A stretch of 64,000 nt of DNA from Brienomyrus brachyistius (taxonomy: Eukaryota; Chordata; Actinopteri; Osteoglossiformes; Mormyridae). Location of the stretch: positions 5,137,001 to 5,201,000 of the forward strand of contig NC_064554.1 of assembly GCF_023856365.1 (NCBI RefSeq), read 5' to 3'. Positions 24,422 to 33,742 of this stretch are shown here, in pieces. Both the position numbers and the translations under genes were made by a program. Position 1 is the stretch's first letter, and each line of letters begins with the position of its first letter. Under the pieces are notes generated by a model, which was not told the origin of the DNA, ran no database searches, and saw only the letters and a list, made by a program, of their open reading frames with translations.

Positions 24422-27400
24422 TATTATTGAAGTTTATTAAACTATTACTTGATTTGATCATTAGTCATGGCATCCTGGTAGAACATGTGTCTATTATGCC
24501 ACAGAGTCCTCTGCTCTCAGATCATTACTTGTTAACATTTGAAATCCAGTATAGCCTCCTGTTGACCACCACTCCAAAGTATAGAATCAGACGTTCTATT
24601 AAGGCACTAACTACAACAACATTTATGAAACAACTTCCACAGTCCTTTAGCCTTACATCTGAAGCATCGTGTGTAAATGAACTTGAACAGGCAACTTCAA
24701 ACATGGAAAAATCCCTTCGCAGCACTCTAGATCTTGTGGCTCCACTTAGGAGTATAAAGCATAGCAATAACAAACCTGCCCCCTGGTACTCTGATAATAC
24801 ACGTGAACTCAAACAGGCATCACGCAAGCTAGAGCGAAAATGGCGCTCAACTAAACTGGAAGTTTTCAAATCTGCCTGGAAAGAGAGCCTCTCTAAATAC
24901 AGACAAGCACTAGTAACTGCTCGGTCTGTGTATCTCTCCAGATTAATAGACATGAACAAAACCAATCCTAAATTCCTATTTGAATCCGTGGCTAGGATAA
25001 CACAGAATTCCTCATTAAACTTGCAAATCCCACAAGCTCTTAAGAGTGATGACTTTCTTACATTTTTTAATGGTAAGATAACTACAATTAGACAGACTAT
25101 ACAGTGCACACCTTTACCTACTTACGGCTGCCTGCCTCCTGCTAGTCTTATGCCTACCAATAATGAGACCTTTGAATCATTCATTCCTATTACACACTCA
25201 GAACTTTTGAGCTTAATTTTCTCCTGTAAATCCTCTACTAGCCTTGTAGACCCAATTCCTACAAAATTCTTCAAGGAAATTGCACCACAGATTGGCACTA
25301 CCGTGTTAAATGTGTTAAACTCTTCTCTTAGGCTTGGATATGTTCCAAAACCTTTTAAAATGGCTGTTATCAGACCCGTCCTAAAGAAACCAAATCTTGA
25401 ACCCAGTGTTTTAGGAAACTATAGACCTATCTCAAATCTTCCTTTCATTTCAAAGATCATGGAAAAGGTTGTAGTTCGTCAGTTGTCCTCTTTCCTACAA
25501 AAAACTAATGCCAATGAATTATATCAGTCTGGCTTTAGACCAAACCATAGCACAGAAACTGCTCTAGTCAAAGTAATGAATGATCTACTTGTGGCTTCTG
25601 ACCGTGGCTGTGTATCTCTGTTGGTATTGCTAGATTTAACTGCAGCGTTCGATACTGTGGACCATAATATCCTCTTGGACCGGTTAGAAGGTGTAGTTGG
25701 CATTACAGGGACAGCGCTCTCTTGGTTCCGCTCATATTTGTCTGATCGCTATCAGTATGCCCATGTGAACAATGAATCATCCAAGGCCATTAAAGTTGAA
25801 TATGGTGTCCCACAGGGATCAGTCCTGGGCCCGCTACTGTTTACCCTATACATGCTACCTCTTGGTAACATTATTAGAAATCATGGTATTGGGTTTCATT
25901 GTTATGCAGATGATACACAGTTGTACATATCTGTTAACCCTGATGATATATCACTGCTATCTCGGTTAGAAGACTGTCTATTAGATATCCAGTGCTGGAT
26001 GGCAAAAAATTTCCTTATGTTAAACACAGAAAAAACAGAAGTTCTGGTAATTGGTCCCAAGGCTGCTAGAAATAAGTTCCACCACCTCAACGTTGGTAAC
26101 CTTCCTACACAACCTAACATGGTAGTTAGAAATCTTGGCGTTCTTGTCGATTCAGATCTATGCTTTGATGCTCACATAAGAAGTATTACTAGAACTGCAT
26201 TTTATCATCTACGGAACATAGCCAAGCTTCGTAAGATGCTCTCACTTAATGATGCAGAAAAACTAATACATGCCTTCGTAAGTTCCAGACTGGATTACTG
26301 TAATGCCCTCCTATCGGGTTGCCCGTCTGGATCCTTGCATAAACTTCAGATGGTACAGAATGCTGCAGCCAGAGTTCTAACAAACACTAAAAAATTTGAT
26401 CATATTACACCGGTCTTATCCTCTCTTCATTGGCTGCCAGTTAAGTCTCGAATTGACTATAAAATACTGCTATTAACTTATAAAGCACTAAATGGCCTTG
26501 CACCAGAATACCTTAGTGAACTGCTGACCACATACAACCCTCCACGCTTGCTTCGCTCTCAAGCCATGGGATATCTGTTAGTGCCTAGGGTAGAAAGAGC
26601 TACGGCAGGCTGCAGAGCTTTCTCCTACAAAGCTCCTCTGCTGTGGAATGGTCTTCCACCGGATGTGCGGGTTTCAGGTTCACTCTCAATATTCAAGTCC
26701 AGACTAAAAACACACCTGTTTAGTTTAGCGTATAGGGACACTAGTTCTAGCCCTAGCTAACTCTTCACTCCCAGGCAGACCTGTAGTGTGAGGTGTAGAG
26801 CTGGGTGGGGATCGGTGCCATTGGCTTTGGATGAACTGGATTGTCAGTGCTGTCACTCTAGCTTTGCAATCTCTTGTGGAACTGGAGTGCTGACATTTCA
26901 GGGACTCCCCATGCCGGCATTCCCACTTGCCTCTCCCTCCTACTGATGCTGCCATAGCCATATCTGCCGGAGCTTGCAGATTGCACTTCATATTGTACTC
27001 ACCTAGCTTTTAGCACTGCCAATAGCCTCCTCTACTATGCCTAATTGTACATTTTATTTCCCCTACTCCTCCTGGGGGTGATGCCTGGAGACCTCAATCT
27101 ATCAAGATATCCAGCACACCCGACCACCACCAGTGACGTCCCTGCATCCAGCTCGCCGTTCTGATCTTCCATGTATGACCCGCTGCCTTACCTCTGGTTG
27201 CCTGGCAATTGGAAGAAGACTCGGCTTCGGCATTGGCTTATCTTCCTTGCTCTCCTCTCTCTATTTGACTATCCCTGCCGGCCCCTGGAGGATGGGCTTC
27301 CCCTTTGAGTCTGGTCCCTCTCAAGGTTTCTTCCTTCTAGGGAGTTTTTCCTTGCCACTGTCGCCTATGGCTTACTCACTGGGGGCTTTGGGTGAGGATA

Positions 27401-27477
27401 CTGTAAAGCGCTTTGAGACAATGTAATGTTGTGATAATGCGCTATATAAAAATAAATTTGTTGTTGTTGTTGTTGTT
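24422..27477 (+). mobile_element. 5'-truncated L2-like non-LTR retrotransposon with target duplication
   Basis: The insert is bounded by GAAAC at 24417-24421 and 27478-27482. The right arm of the composite has the single uninterrupted site (33132-33136, reverse strand), which fixes both borders. It begins inside the C-terminal part of the endonuclease domain, so it is 5' truncated. It carries a full reverse transcriptase region and a 3' UTR ending in 'AAGCGC'-type sequence, 'GCGCTATATAAA' and a (TTG)n tail. That tail layout is typical of fish L2 elements in the CR1/L2 group. The open frame and intact duplication indicate a recent insertion. Confidence 0.9.
24427..26760 (+). CDS. L2-type ORF2 fragment: reverse transcriptase (endonuclease mostly lost)
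   Basis: A 777-codon open frame without internal stops. Residues about 15-45 are the tail of an apurinic-like endonuclease domain (motif LLSDHYLLTFEI). The reverse transcriptase domain follows from about residue 270, with 'NYRPISNLPFISKIMEKVV', 'QSGFRPNHSTETAL', 'LLDLTAAFDTVDH', 'GVPQGSVLGPLLF' and the catalytic 'YADDTQLY'. The C-terminal part (HSLHW/LPV-type 'HWLPVKSRIDYKILLLTYKAL') is the usual L2 tail. The enzyme would copy LINE RNA at a nicked target. Without the full endonuclease and 5' promoter, autonomous activity is unlikely. The first Met is only the first ATG inside the truncated frame. Confidence 0.93.
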   Translation: MKFIKLLLDLIISHGILVEHVSIMPQSPLLSDHYLLTFEIQYSLLLTTTPKYRIRRSIKALTTTTFMKQLPQSFSLTSEASCVNELEQATSNMEKSLRSTLDLVAPLRSIKHSNNKPAPWYSDNTRELKQASRKLERKWRSTKLEVFKSAWKESLSKYRQALVTARSVYLSRLIDMNKTNPKFLFESVARITQNSSLNLQIPQALKSDDFLTFFNGKITTIRQTIQCTPLPTYGCLPPASLMPTNNETFESFIPITHSELLSLIFSCKSSTSLVDPIPTKFFKEIAPQIGTTVLNVLNSSLRLGYVPKPFKMAVIRPVLKKPNLEPSVLGNYRPISNLPFISKIMEKVVVRQLSSFLQKTNANELYQSGFRPNHSTETALVKVMNDLLVASDRGCVSLLVLLDLTAAFDTVDHNILLDRLEGVVGITGTALSWFRSYLSDRYQYAHVNNESSKAIKVEYGVPQGSVLGPLLFTLYMLPLGNIIRNHGIGFHCYADDTQLYISVNPDDISLLSRLEDCLLDIQCWMAKNFLMLNTEKTEVLVIGPKAARNKFHHLNVGNLPTQPNMVVRNLGVLVDSDLCFDAHIRSITRTAFYHLRNIAKLRKMLSLNDAEKLIHAFVSSRLDYCNALLSGCPSGSLHKLQMVQNAAARVLTNTKKFDHITPVLSSLHWLPVKSRIDYKILLLTYKALNGLAPEYLSELLTTYNPPRLLRSQAMGYLLVPRVERATAGCRAFSYKAPLLWNGLPPDVRVSGSLSIFKSRLKTHLFSLAYRDTSSSPS

Positions 27478-27858
27478 GAAACCACCTCACGTGCTATCTG
27501 TTAATGTTTATTAAATTAGCATTAAAATGGAGAGGTTTTTAATATCTTTTGGCCTTGTAGCTGCTAAATACACTCATTATTAAAGCCATAAAGTTGTCTG
27601 CCTGTTACATTGGAATCTCCACTGAGTAAGTGTTTTTGATGGATTTTATTTAACTTTATTTGACTCTGGTCCTTAGATCTAATGTCATACTTCTTCACTT
27701 ATATTGTTTGTGAAAAGGTTTACCACAATCAAACAGAGCAGCCACTACATCATCATACATGAACAAGCACCTTACAAAACAAAAACATTTCATTTTCATG
27801 ATTAAAACTTTTGAATGGTAGGCCTAGTGTGTGGATCAGAGACAAGATCTTGACATCT

Positions 27859-28226
27859 CCATCCATCCATCCATCCATCCATTTTCCAAACCGCTTATCC
27901 TTACTGGGTCGCGGGGGGTCCGGAGCCTATCCCGGAAGCAATGGGCACGAGGCTGGGAACAACCCAGGGTGGGGGGCCAGCCCATCGCAGGGCACACTCA
28001 CACACCATTCACTCTCACATGCATTCCTACGGGCATTTTAGTAAGCCCAATTAGCCTCAGCATGTTTTTGGACTGTGGGGGGAAACCGGAGTACCCGGAG
28101 GAAACCCCACGACGACATGGGGAGAACATGCAAACTCCACACCCATGTGACCCAGGCGGAGACTCGAACCCGGGTCCCAGAGGTGTGAGGCGACAGTGCT
28201 AACCACAGCACCACCATGCCGCCCCC
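27859..28226 (-). mobile_element. Full-length tRNA-derived SINE with 12-bp target duplication
   Basis: Read on the minus strand it begins with a tRNA-like head: A-box region 'TGGTTAGCACTG' and B box 'GGGTTCGAGTC'. A conserved body with 'TTTGCATGTTCTCCCCATG' follows, and it ends in (ATGG)n, seen as (CCAT)n on the plus strand. It is flanked by ATCTTGACATCT at 27847-27858 and 28227-28238. The right arm of the composite lacks it, giving an empty-site control. It resembles the V-SINE/Mermaid type of fish SINEs; that name is tentative. Truncated relatives occur at 51464, 54741 and around 56640-57045. Confidence 0.88.
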
Positions 28227-28251
28227 ATCTTGACATCTCATTAGCTATAAT

Positions 28252-28975
28252 TTGTTCTGTGAACAGCTCAGATTCCACCTTCTCGAAAGTCTTCTGCATA
28301 AAATAGAAATGGGATTCAGTGCGACTCCACTAAATTTGGATTACGTGGAGTTCCTTTGTCATCAGGAGCTGTATCTTCTGCAGGCCCTGTCTAATCACAC
28401 TGAAGTACCTTCTGCTATCACCCTGGCTTTGCAAGAGCTCTTTGACCTTGTGAGGGCATATCTGGAACGTCCAGCCCCATGTGTCACACAGGAAGTCACT
28501 GCCACCAATGGACGACCCAAGAATTTGATTGAAGAACAACGTTTGAAAGAAATGCTCCATACTCAACTTCCTGTGCCTTACATAGCCACACTGATGGGTG
28601 TTTCAAGAAGAACAATCTTAAGAAGAATGAAAGAGTATGAGCTCTGTGTTAGGGACACATATAACTCCATCAGTGATGAGGAACTTGACAATTTGGTTTT
28701 TTCTGTCAAGAATGATCTACCAAATGCAGGCTACAGGATGGTCAGAGGGAGGCTGCAGTCAAATGGGCTACAGGGCTCGGTGGAGAAGCGTTGCAGCCTC
28801 CATGCATAGGGTTGATTCCATGCGCATCATATCAAGGTTGTCAAGTCTTGGCTGTGTTGTACGCAGAATGTACTCTGTACCAGGGCCCTTGTCTCTGGTA
28901 CACGTGGACACAAACCACAAGTTGATCCGGTTTGTATTAACAGCAAATTTATTTGAAGCAAATTTATTGAACATC
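28252..28975 (+). pseudogene. Integrase-like element gene, left copy (frameshifted, truncated)
   Basis: The first frame (28252-28809, 185 codons) contains an alpha-helical N-terminus, a GRP…EEQRLKEML segment and a helix-turn-helix-like 'IATLMGVSRRTILRRMKEY'. A +1 shift near 28757-28763 moves the reading to 'MGYRARWRSVAASMHRVDSM' and then 'RRMYSVPGPLSLVHVDTNHK', the start of an integrase-type catalytic core (DTNHKLIR). After 'LIR' the sequence looks like a weak splice donor and the rest of the core is missing. I recall similar 'integrase core' proteins scattered through fish genomes, often next to repeats, but cannot place the superfamily securely. The same frameshift occurs in the right copy. 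Confidence 0.7.
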
Positions 28976-29890
28976 TAAAAGCTGCTAGTAGACCGTGGGA
29001 AAATAATTTTTCAATTTTCTTGCTGCCATCTCGTGGCCAAAAGTAGGTACTGCAGTTTGAAAACAAATGATTTCTTGTCGAAATTGCAATACCTACTTTT
29101 GGCCACGAGATGGCAGCAAGAAAATAGAAAAATTATTTTCCCACGGTCTACTAGCAGCTTTTAGATGTTAATTCTTCATTAAAATAATTTGACTTGGTCC
29201 AATGTATTTTTAATACAAACAATTACCACACAAAGCTGCTAGTAGACCGTGGGAAAATAATTTTTCTATTTTCTTGCTGCCATCTCGTGGCCAAAAGTAG
29301 GTACTGCAGTTTGAAAACAAATGATTTCTTGTCGAAATTGCAATACCTACTTTTGGCCACGAGATGGCAGCAAGAAAATAGAAAAATTATTTTCCCACGG
29401 TCTACTAGCAGCTTTTAGATGTTAATTCTTCATTAAAATAATTTGACTTGGTCCAATGTATTTTTAATACAAACAATTACCACACAAAGCTGCTAGTAGA
29501 CCGTGGGAAAATAATTTTTCTATTTTCTTGCTGCCATCTCGTGGCCAAAAGTAGGTACTGCAGTTTGAAAACAAATGATTTCTTGCCGAAATTGCAATAC
29601 CTACTTTTGGCCACGAGATGGCAGCAAGAAAATAGAAAAATTATTTTCCCACGGTCTATTAGCAGCTTTTAGATGTTAATTCTTCATTAAAATAATTTGA
29701 CTTGGTCCAATGTATTTTTAATACAAACAATTACCACACAAAGTTGCTAATAGACCGTGGGAAAATAATTTTTCAATTTTCTTGCTACCATCTCGTGGCC
29801 AAACGTAGGTACTGCAATTTTGGGGCGAAATCATTTAATTATTTTCAAACTGCAGTACTTAAATTTTGCCACAAGACGGCAGTATAAAGA
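28975..29890. repeat. Tandem array of 254-bp units, each an ~85-bp-arm palindrome
   Basis: Three full 254-bp units plus a diverged fourth. Within each unit 'AAAGCTGCTAGTAGACCGTG' through 'GGCCAAAAGTAGGTACTGCA' is followed, after about 30 bp, by its near-perfect reverse complement. A linker with 'TTAATTCTTCATTAAAATAA' and 'CAAACAATTACCACAC' joins it to the next unit. Unit spacing is exactly 254 bp between 29194, 29448 and 29702. The last unit has diverged, including its right arm (AAATTTTGCCACAAGACGGC). Each unit could fold into a strong hairpin. The motif GCCATCTCGTGGCC occurs in opposite orientation in the two arms. Confidence 0.95.
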
Positions 29891-30103
29891 GCGAAAAAAC
29901 ATAATTTTACTAAACAAAAACAGTTTTTTTTACGCAATAAAGCAATTTTAATATTGTTTCACTTTCCAAAAAAGTTTTCATCAATAATTACCATATAAAG
30001 CGGCCACAGGACCATGGGAAAATCATAAATTTAATGTTATAATAATAATATCTGTAACACTGCCCACCACATACCTGCTTCATTTATTGTTTTATACTTG
30101 CAG

Positions 30104-30797
30104 CTGCTTATTCAGACAGCTCGTCTACCTGTCTGTCCATGTTGCCGTCCCATGACAACTGGTCCAGCCTCCAGGTGCCGTCCCATTCAGGCATGTTACC
30201 CATGAGTCATAGCGGCACCTCCGGGAGCAGCTCCAGGTGAGCCCGTAGCCTCCCCTCCCCCACCTGCCCCCATGCTGAGTCTCGGGCCCCCGTCTTCCCT
30301 CTTGTTCTCGCCTATACCCACATCCTGGCCTGTGTCTGCATCGTCTCACCTCGTTAACAGGTCTTTCACCTTCTTTCCTAATCCATTCAGGCCCATCACT
30401 GCATTCTGGGACATGCTTTGATTTATTTCGCCATAGTTACTCTTTGTTTTCCTTTGTACTTTGCACTCTACAAGTAAAATGAATAAAAAATAGGCATTAT
30501 TTTGATATTGTTTTAGTACAGTGACACTGTAGTATATTTGTTGTTGTTTCCAGGCAACACTGCCTGCTGATTTAACGTCTTTCCTTAATCTCCACCCCAT
30601 TGCTCACACACAGCCAGTATCCCAGTTTGTGGTCAATGAGCTCCTCCTCGCTCACCCCAGTCTCCCAGTCCAGTGGAATGTCCAACAGCTTGGGCTCTCA
30701 GTTCCTGCGCAGCTCTACAACTCATTACCCAGGGCTCTCGCACCTGGCCACAGTGCCCCTCTCAGGCTCCCCGCTGTATGACAGCACTGCCCCATCG
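30104..30797 (+). pseudogene. tbxt: Captured two-exon fragment of Brachyury/T-box gene
   Basis: Exon A (30104-30236), preceded by an acceptor (TTTATACTTGCAG), reads 'AYSDSSSTCLSMLPSHDNWS'. Exon B (30614-about 30797), preceded by 'CACACACAG', reads 'QYPSLWSMSSSSLTPVSQSS', then 'GMSNSLGSQFLR' and 'SGSPLYDS'. These match the C-terminal transactivation region of vertebrate Brachyury proteins in order. The join (…SSS|S QYPSLW) works at canonical GTGAGC…CAG sites, so the intron (30237-30613) was carried along. This points to a DNA-level copy rather than a retrocopy. The T-box DNA-binding domain is absent and the last part of the C-terminus is replaced by unrelated sequence ('HRNFSLF'). It cannot encode a working factor. 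Identification rests on recalled family similarity. Confidence 0.85.
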
Positions 30798-31174
30798 GAA
30801 GTTCATCGGAATTTTTCCCTTTTTCTTTATGTCTGGCAGTTTACCATCTAATAGGCATTTTTTTTTCTTTTTATGCACTTTGAGATGTGTCTAGGTCAGA
30901 TACGACCAAAATATTTTTCTTATTTCAGAAGTGGAAAAAAAATATTGCTCTCAGATTCTGTTCAGTTGTAGCTTTTTAAAATAATGTACCTTGATTTGTG
31001 TTTGTTTAAAATGCCATTACCTGCTGCTTACTGGGCCCCTGAAAATGTCTGGCCCAGCTAAATTTCTTGGTTTGAAAATCTGGCCCAACTACTTTCCAGA
31101 CCTGGACTAGCCCTACTGAATCATACACTAATGTTATTCTCTTATGTGGGCTGTTGTGATAGGGAGATTTGCAG

Positions 31175-31240
31175 GATGCTGCACGACGGGTGGTGTCCCT
31201 GCTGCAGAATGCCCTGTCTGAACCAGCACCTAGAGACAGT
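31175..31240 (+). other. Possible exon-like fragment of unknown gene
   Basis: After 'GGGAGATTTGCAG' the frame reads 'DAARRVVSLLQNALSEPAPR' followed by 'DSEG'. It has protein-like composition but no match I can name. It may be another captured exon or chance. Confidence 0.25.
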
Positions 31241-32024
31241 GAGGGTTGTTGTTATAACCTTAATATTGTATATAAGCCATCTGTTATTTCTTAACTAATT
31301 TAATTGTAATGTATTCTTCTGATATGTTGTGCACAGCTAACAAACAAGAGAAAAATGCAAAACCAAAGGAAGGCTTTCTTTTCTCTTAAAAGTCTTTTTT
31401 CTAAACCAACTGAGAGTCCGTTAGAGGGGTGTTCATTATCACTATTGTTGCTGGCATTTCTGAAAATGTGCCAATTTTAGTCAAGTGGCTACTTTTCAAA
31501 TGCAGTCCCTGGCCAAGATGAAGAAAGCCATTAAGTCGGGTTAAAACAAAGTTCATGAAGACTACATGATAATATTAAGCACTGACATAACAAACAACAT
31601 TTTTTACATGCAAAATATACAGGAAATATACACTGCAACAGGCTAGGATAGACAAATAACCAAATACACTTGCAAGCCTGACCACTTTAGACCCCAGATT
31701 AGAAAATTGGTGAATGAATATATTTTTTTTCCAAGTTTTGTTTAATTTGCTTTCAAGTTCTCACAAATAATAATAAAAAAAAAAGATTTCCCACTATAGC
31801 CAGATCCAGTTTCTGTGGGGGGCGGGGGGGGGGTGACAATTTGTAGTAATAACTATTTCCTGCTGAAAAACACTGGTAAACTATCCACATGTCTCTGAAT
31901 ATCTGTGAGTCCCGAGACCTCCATGACACATAGATATAAGTTGCCAGCGTTGATCGGCAGGAAATCTTCTCCAAAGCCCCACCACCACCTCACACCAATC
32001 CACCCAGGGCTGTAGATGAACAAA

Positions 32025-33394
32025 CTTCAAATAAATTTGCTGTTAATACAAACCGGATCAACTTGTGGTTTGTGTCCACGTGTACCAGAGACAAGGGCCC
32101 TGGTACAGAGTACATTCTGCGTACAACACAGCCAAGACTTGACAACCTTGATATGATGCGCATGGAATCAACCCTATGCATGGAGGCTGCAACTCTTCTC
32201 CACCGAACCCTGTAGCCCATTTGACTGCAGCCTCCCTCTGACCATCCTGTAGCCTGCATTTGGTAGATCATTCTTGACAGAAGAAACCAAATTGTCAAGT
32301 TCCTCATCACTGATGGAATTATATGTGTCCCTAACACAGAGCTCATACTCTTTCATTCTTCTTAAGATTGTTCTTCTTGAAACACCCATCAGTGTGGCTA
32401 TGCAAGTCACAGGAAGTTGAGTATGGAGCATTTCTTTCAAACGTTGTTCTTCAATCAAATTCTTGGGTCGTCCATTGGTGGCAGTGACTTCCTGTGTGAC
32501 ACATGGGGCTGGACGTTCCAGATATGCCCTCACAAGGTCAAAGAGCTCTTGCAAAGCCAGGGTGATAGCAGGAGGTACTTCAATGTGATTAGACAGGGCC
32601 TGCAGAAGATACAGCTCCTGATGACAAAGGAACTCCAGGTAATCCAAATTTAGTGGAGTCGCACTGAATCCCATTTCTATTTTATGCAGAAGACTTTCGA
32701 GAAGGTGGTATCTGAGCTGTTCACAGAACAAATTATAGTTAATGAGGTGTCAAGATCTTGTCTCTGATCCACACACTAGGCCTACCATTCAAAAGTTTTA
32801 ATCATGAAAATGAAATGTTTTTGTTTTGTAAGGTGCTTGTTCATGTATGATGATGTAGTGGCTGCTCTGTTTGACCGTGGTAAACCTTTTCACAAACAAT
32901 ATAAGTGAAGAAGTATGACATTAGATCTAAGGACCAGAGTCAAATAAAGTTAAATAAAATCCATCAAAAACACTTACTCAGTGGAGATTCCAATGTAGCA
33001 GGCAGACAACTTTATGGCTTTAATAATGAGTGTATTTAGCAGCTACAAGATATTAAAAAGGCCAAAAGATATTAAAAACCTCTCCATTTTAATGCTAATT
33101 TAATAAACATTAACAGATAGCACGTGAGGTGGTTTCGCCTATAGTCTGCTAACACTAACCCGAGAACTAATATCTGAGGAGCGCTTTTCCCAGGATTTGA
33201 ATTTATTAAATAGGCTTTGTGATGTTGTATTAAGAAATGTTATTCACAATGCAATTTGCCGTACATTGGCCCATTCTTTTATATACGGTAAGACGAAGCG
33301 GGAAATTCCCAAATTATGATAGCAGACTGTGAATAAATACATACGCTCGCGTGGTTTTTATGCGCGCGACTTTTGGCACTAATTTAACGCCATA
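32025..33394 (-). mobile_element. Right arm of composite inverted repeat
   Basis: This is the reverse complement of the left arm's shared sequence. It runs from the terminus (33394, reading TATGGCGTTAAATTAGTGCC on the minus strand) through the single GAAAC site and the undisturbed SINE target, and ends at CTTCAAATAAATTTGC. The two integrase frames are about 95% alike in protein by eye. It lacks the subterminal GCGCTCGCG block, the LINE and the SINE. It ends about 350 bp upstream of the mpg start codon. Confidence 0.8.
32031..32731 (-). pseudogene. Integrase-like element gene, right copy (frameshifted, truncated)
   Basis: The minus-strand frame from 32731 parallels the left copy: 'MGFSATPLNLDY', 'IATLMGVSRRTILRRMKEY', then a shift to 'MGYRVRWRRVAASMHRVDSM' and 'SLVHVDTNHKLIR'. 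The shift lies at the same place (about 32218-32225) as in the left copy, so the progenitor was already defective when the two copies formed. The catalytic core is cut after 'LIR', and the following sequence differs from the left copy. Confidence 0.7.
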
Positions 33395-33742
33395 ATTAAA
33401 TATCTTCCAGAAAAGAGTCTGATTTCTCTGCTGTTAAGCTGTACCTTTAAGCGCGGTCACGAGATCCCAGAATCCTTTGGGGGATGAAACCTGGAAGCGA
33501 AGCACATGCGCCTCTTATGCCGATAAATAGCATAATTAGTGGACTTTCCTTCTTTGGTTTATTATTTATATCAATTATTGATTTCTTCTACTGCAGCGAT
33601 ACTTAATGCTGTCTCCATAAAACCTTAATTATAACGTTTTACTTTATTTGCTGGTGTAATTGTCCTGATCGATGTTATTTGGGCAGATGTGGTGTAGTTA
33701 CCTTGCGTTCTGCCTCCTGTCGTATCTTTCTTATGCACATAG

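Larger units (their letters stand above)
23669..28958 (+). mobile_element. Left arm of composite inverted repeat (integrase-like element copy)
   Basis: Starting at 'TATGGCGTCAAATTAGTGCC', this arm matches the reverse complement of 32025-33394 over about 1.37 kb of shared sequence, ending at 'AAATTTATTTGAAG'. It is longer than the right arm for three reasons: about 450 bp of GCGCTCGCG-rich sequence (about 23.73-24.21 kb) missing from the right arm, an L2-like LINE at 24422-27477, and a SINE at 27859-28226. The shared sequence contains an integrase-like reading frame at its inner end. The terminal motif sits next to a TA dinucleotide on both sides of the composite, suggesting a TA target site. 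Confidence 0.8.

Noticed and set aside
24525..25109. 194-codon minus-strand frame
   Set aside because: Antisense shadow of the L2-type reverse transcriptase frame.
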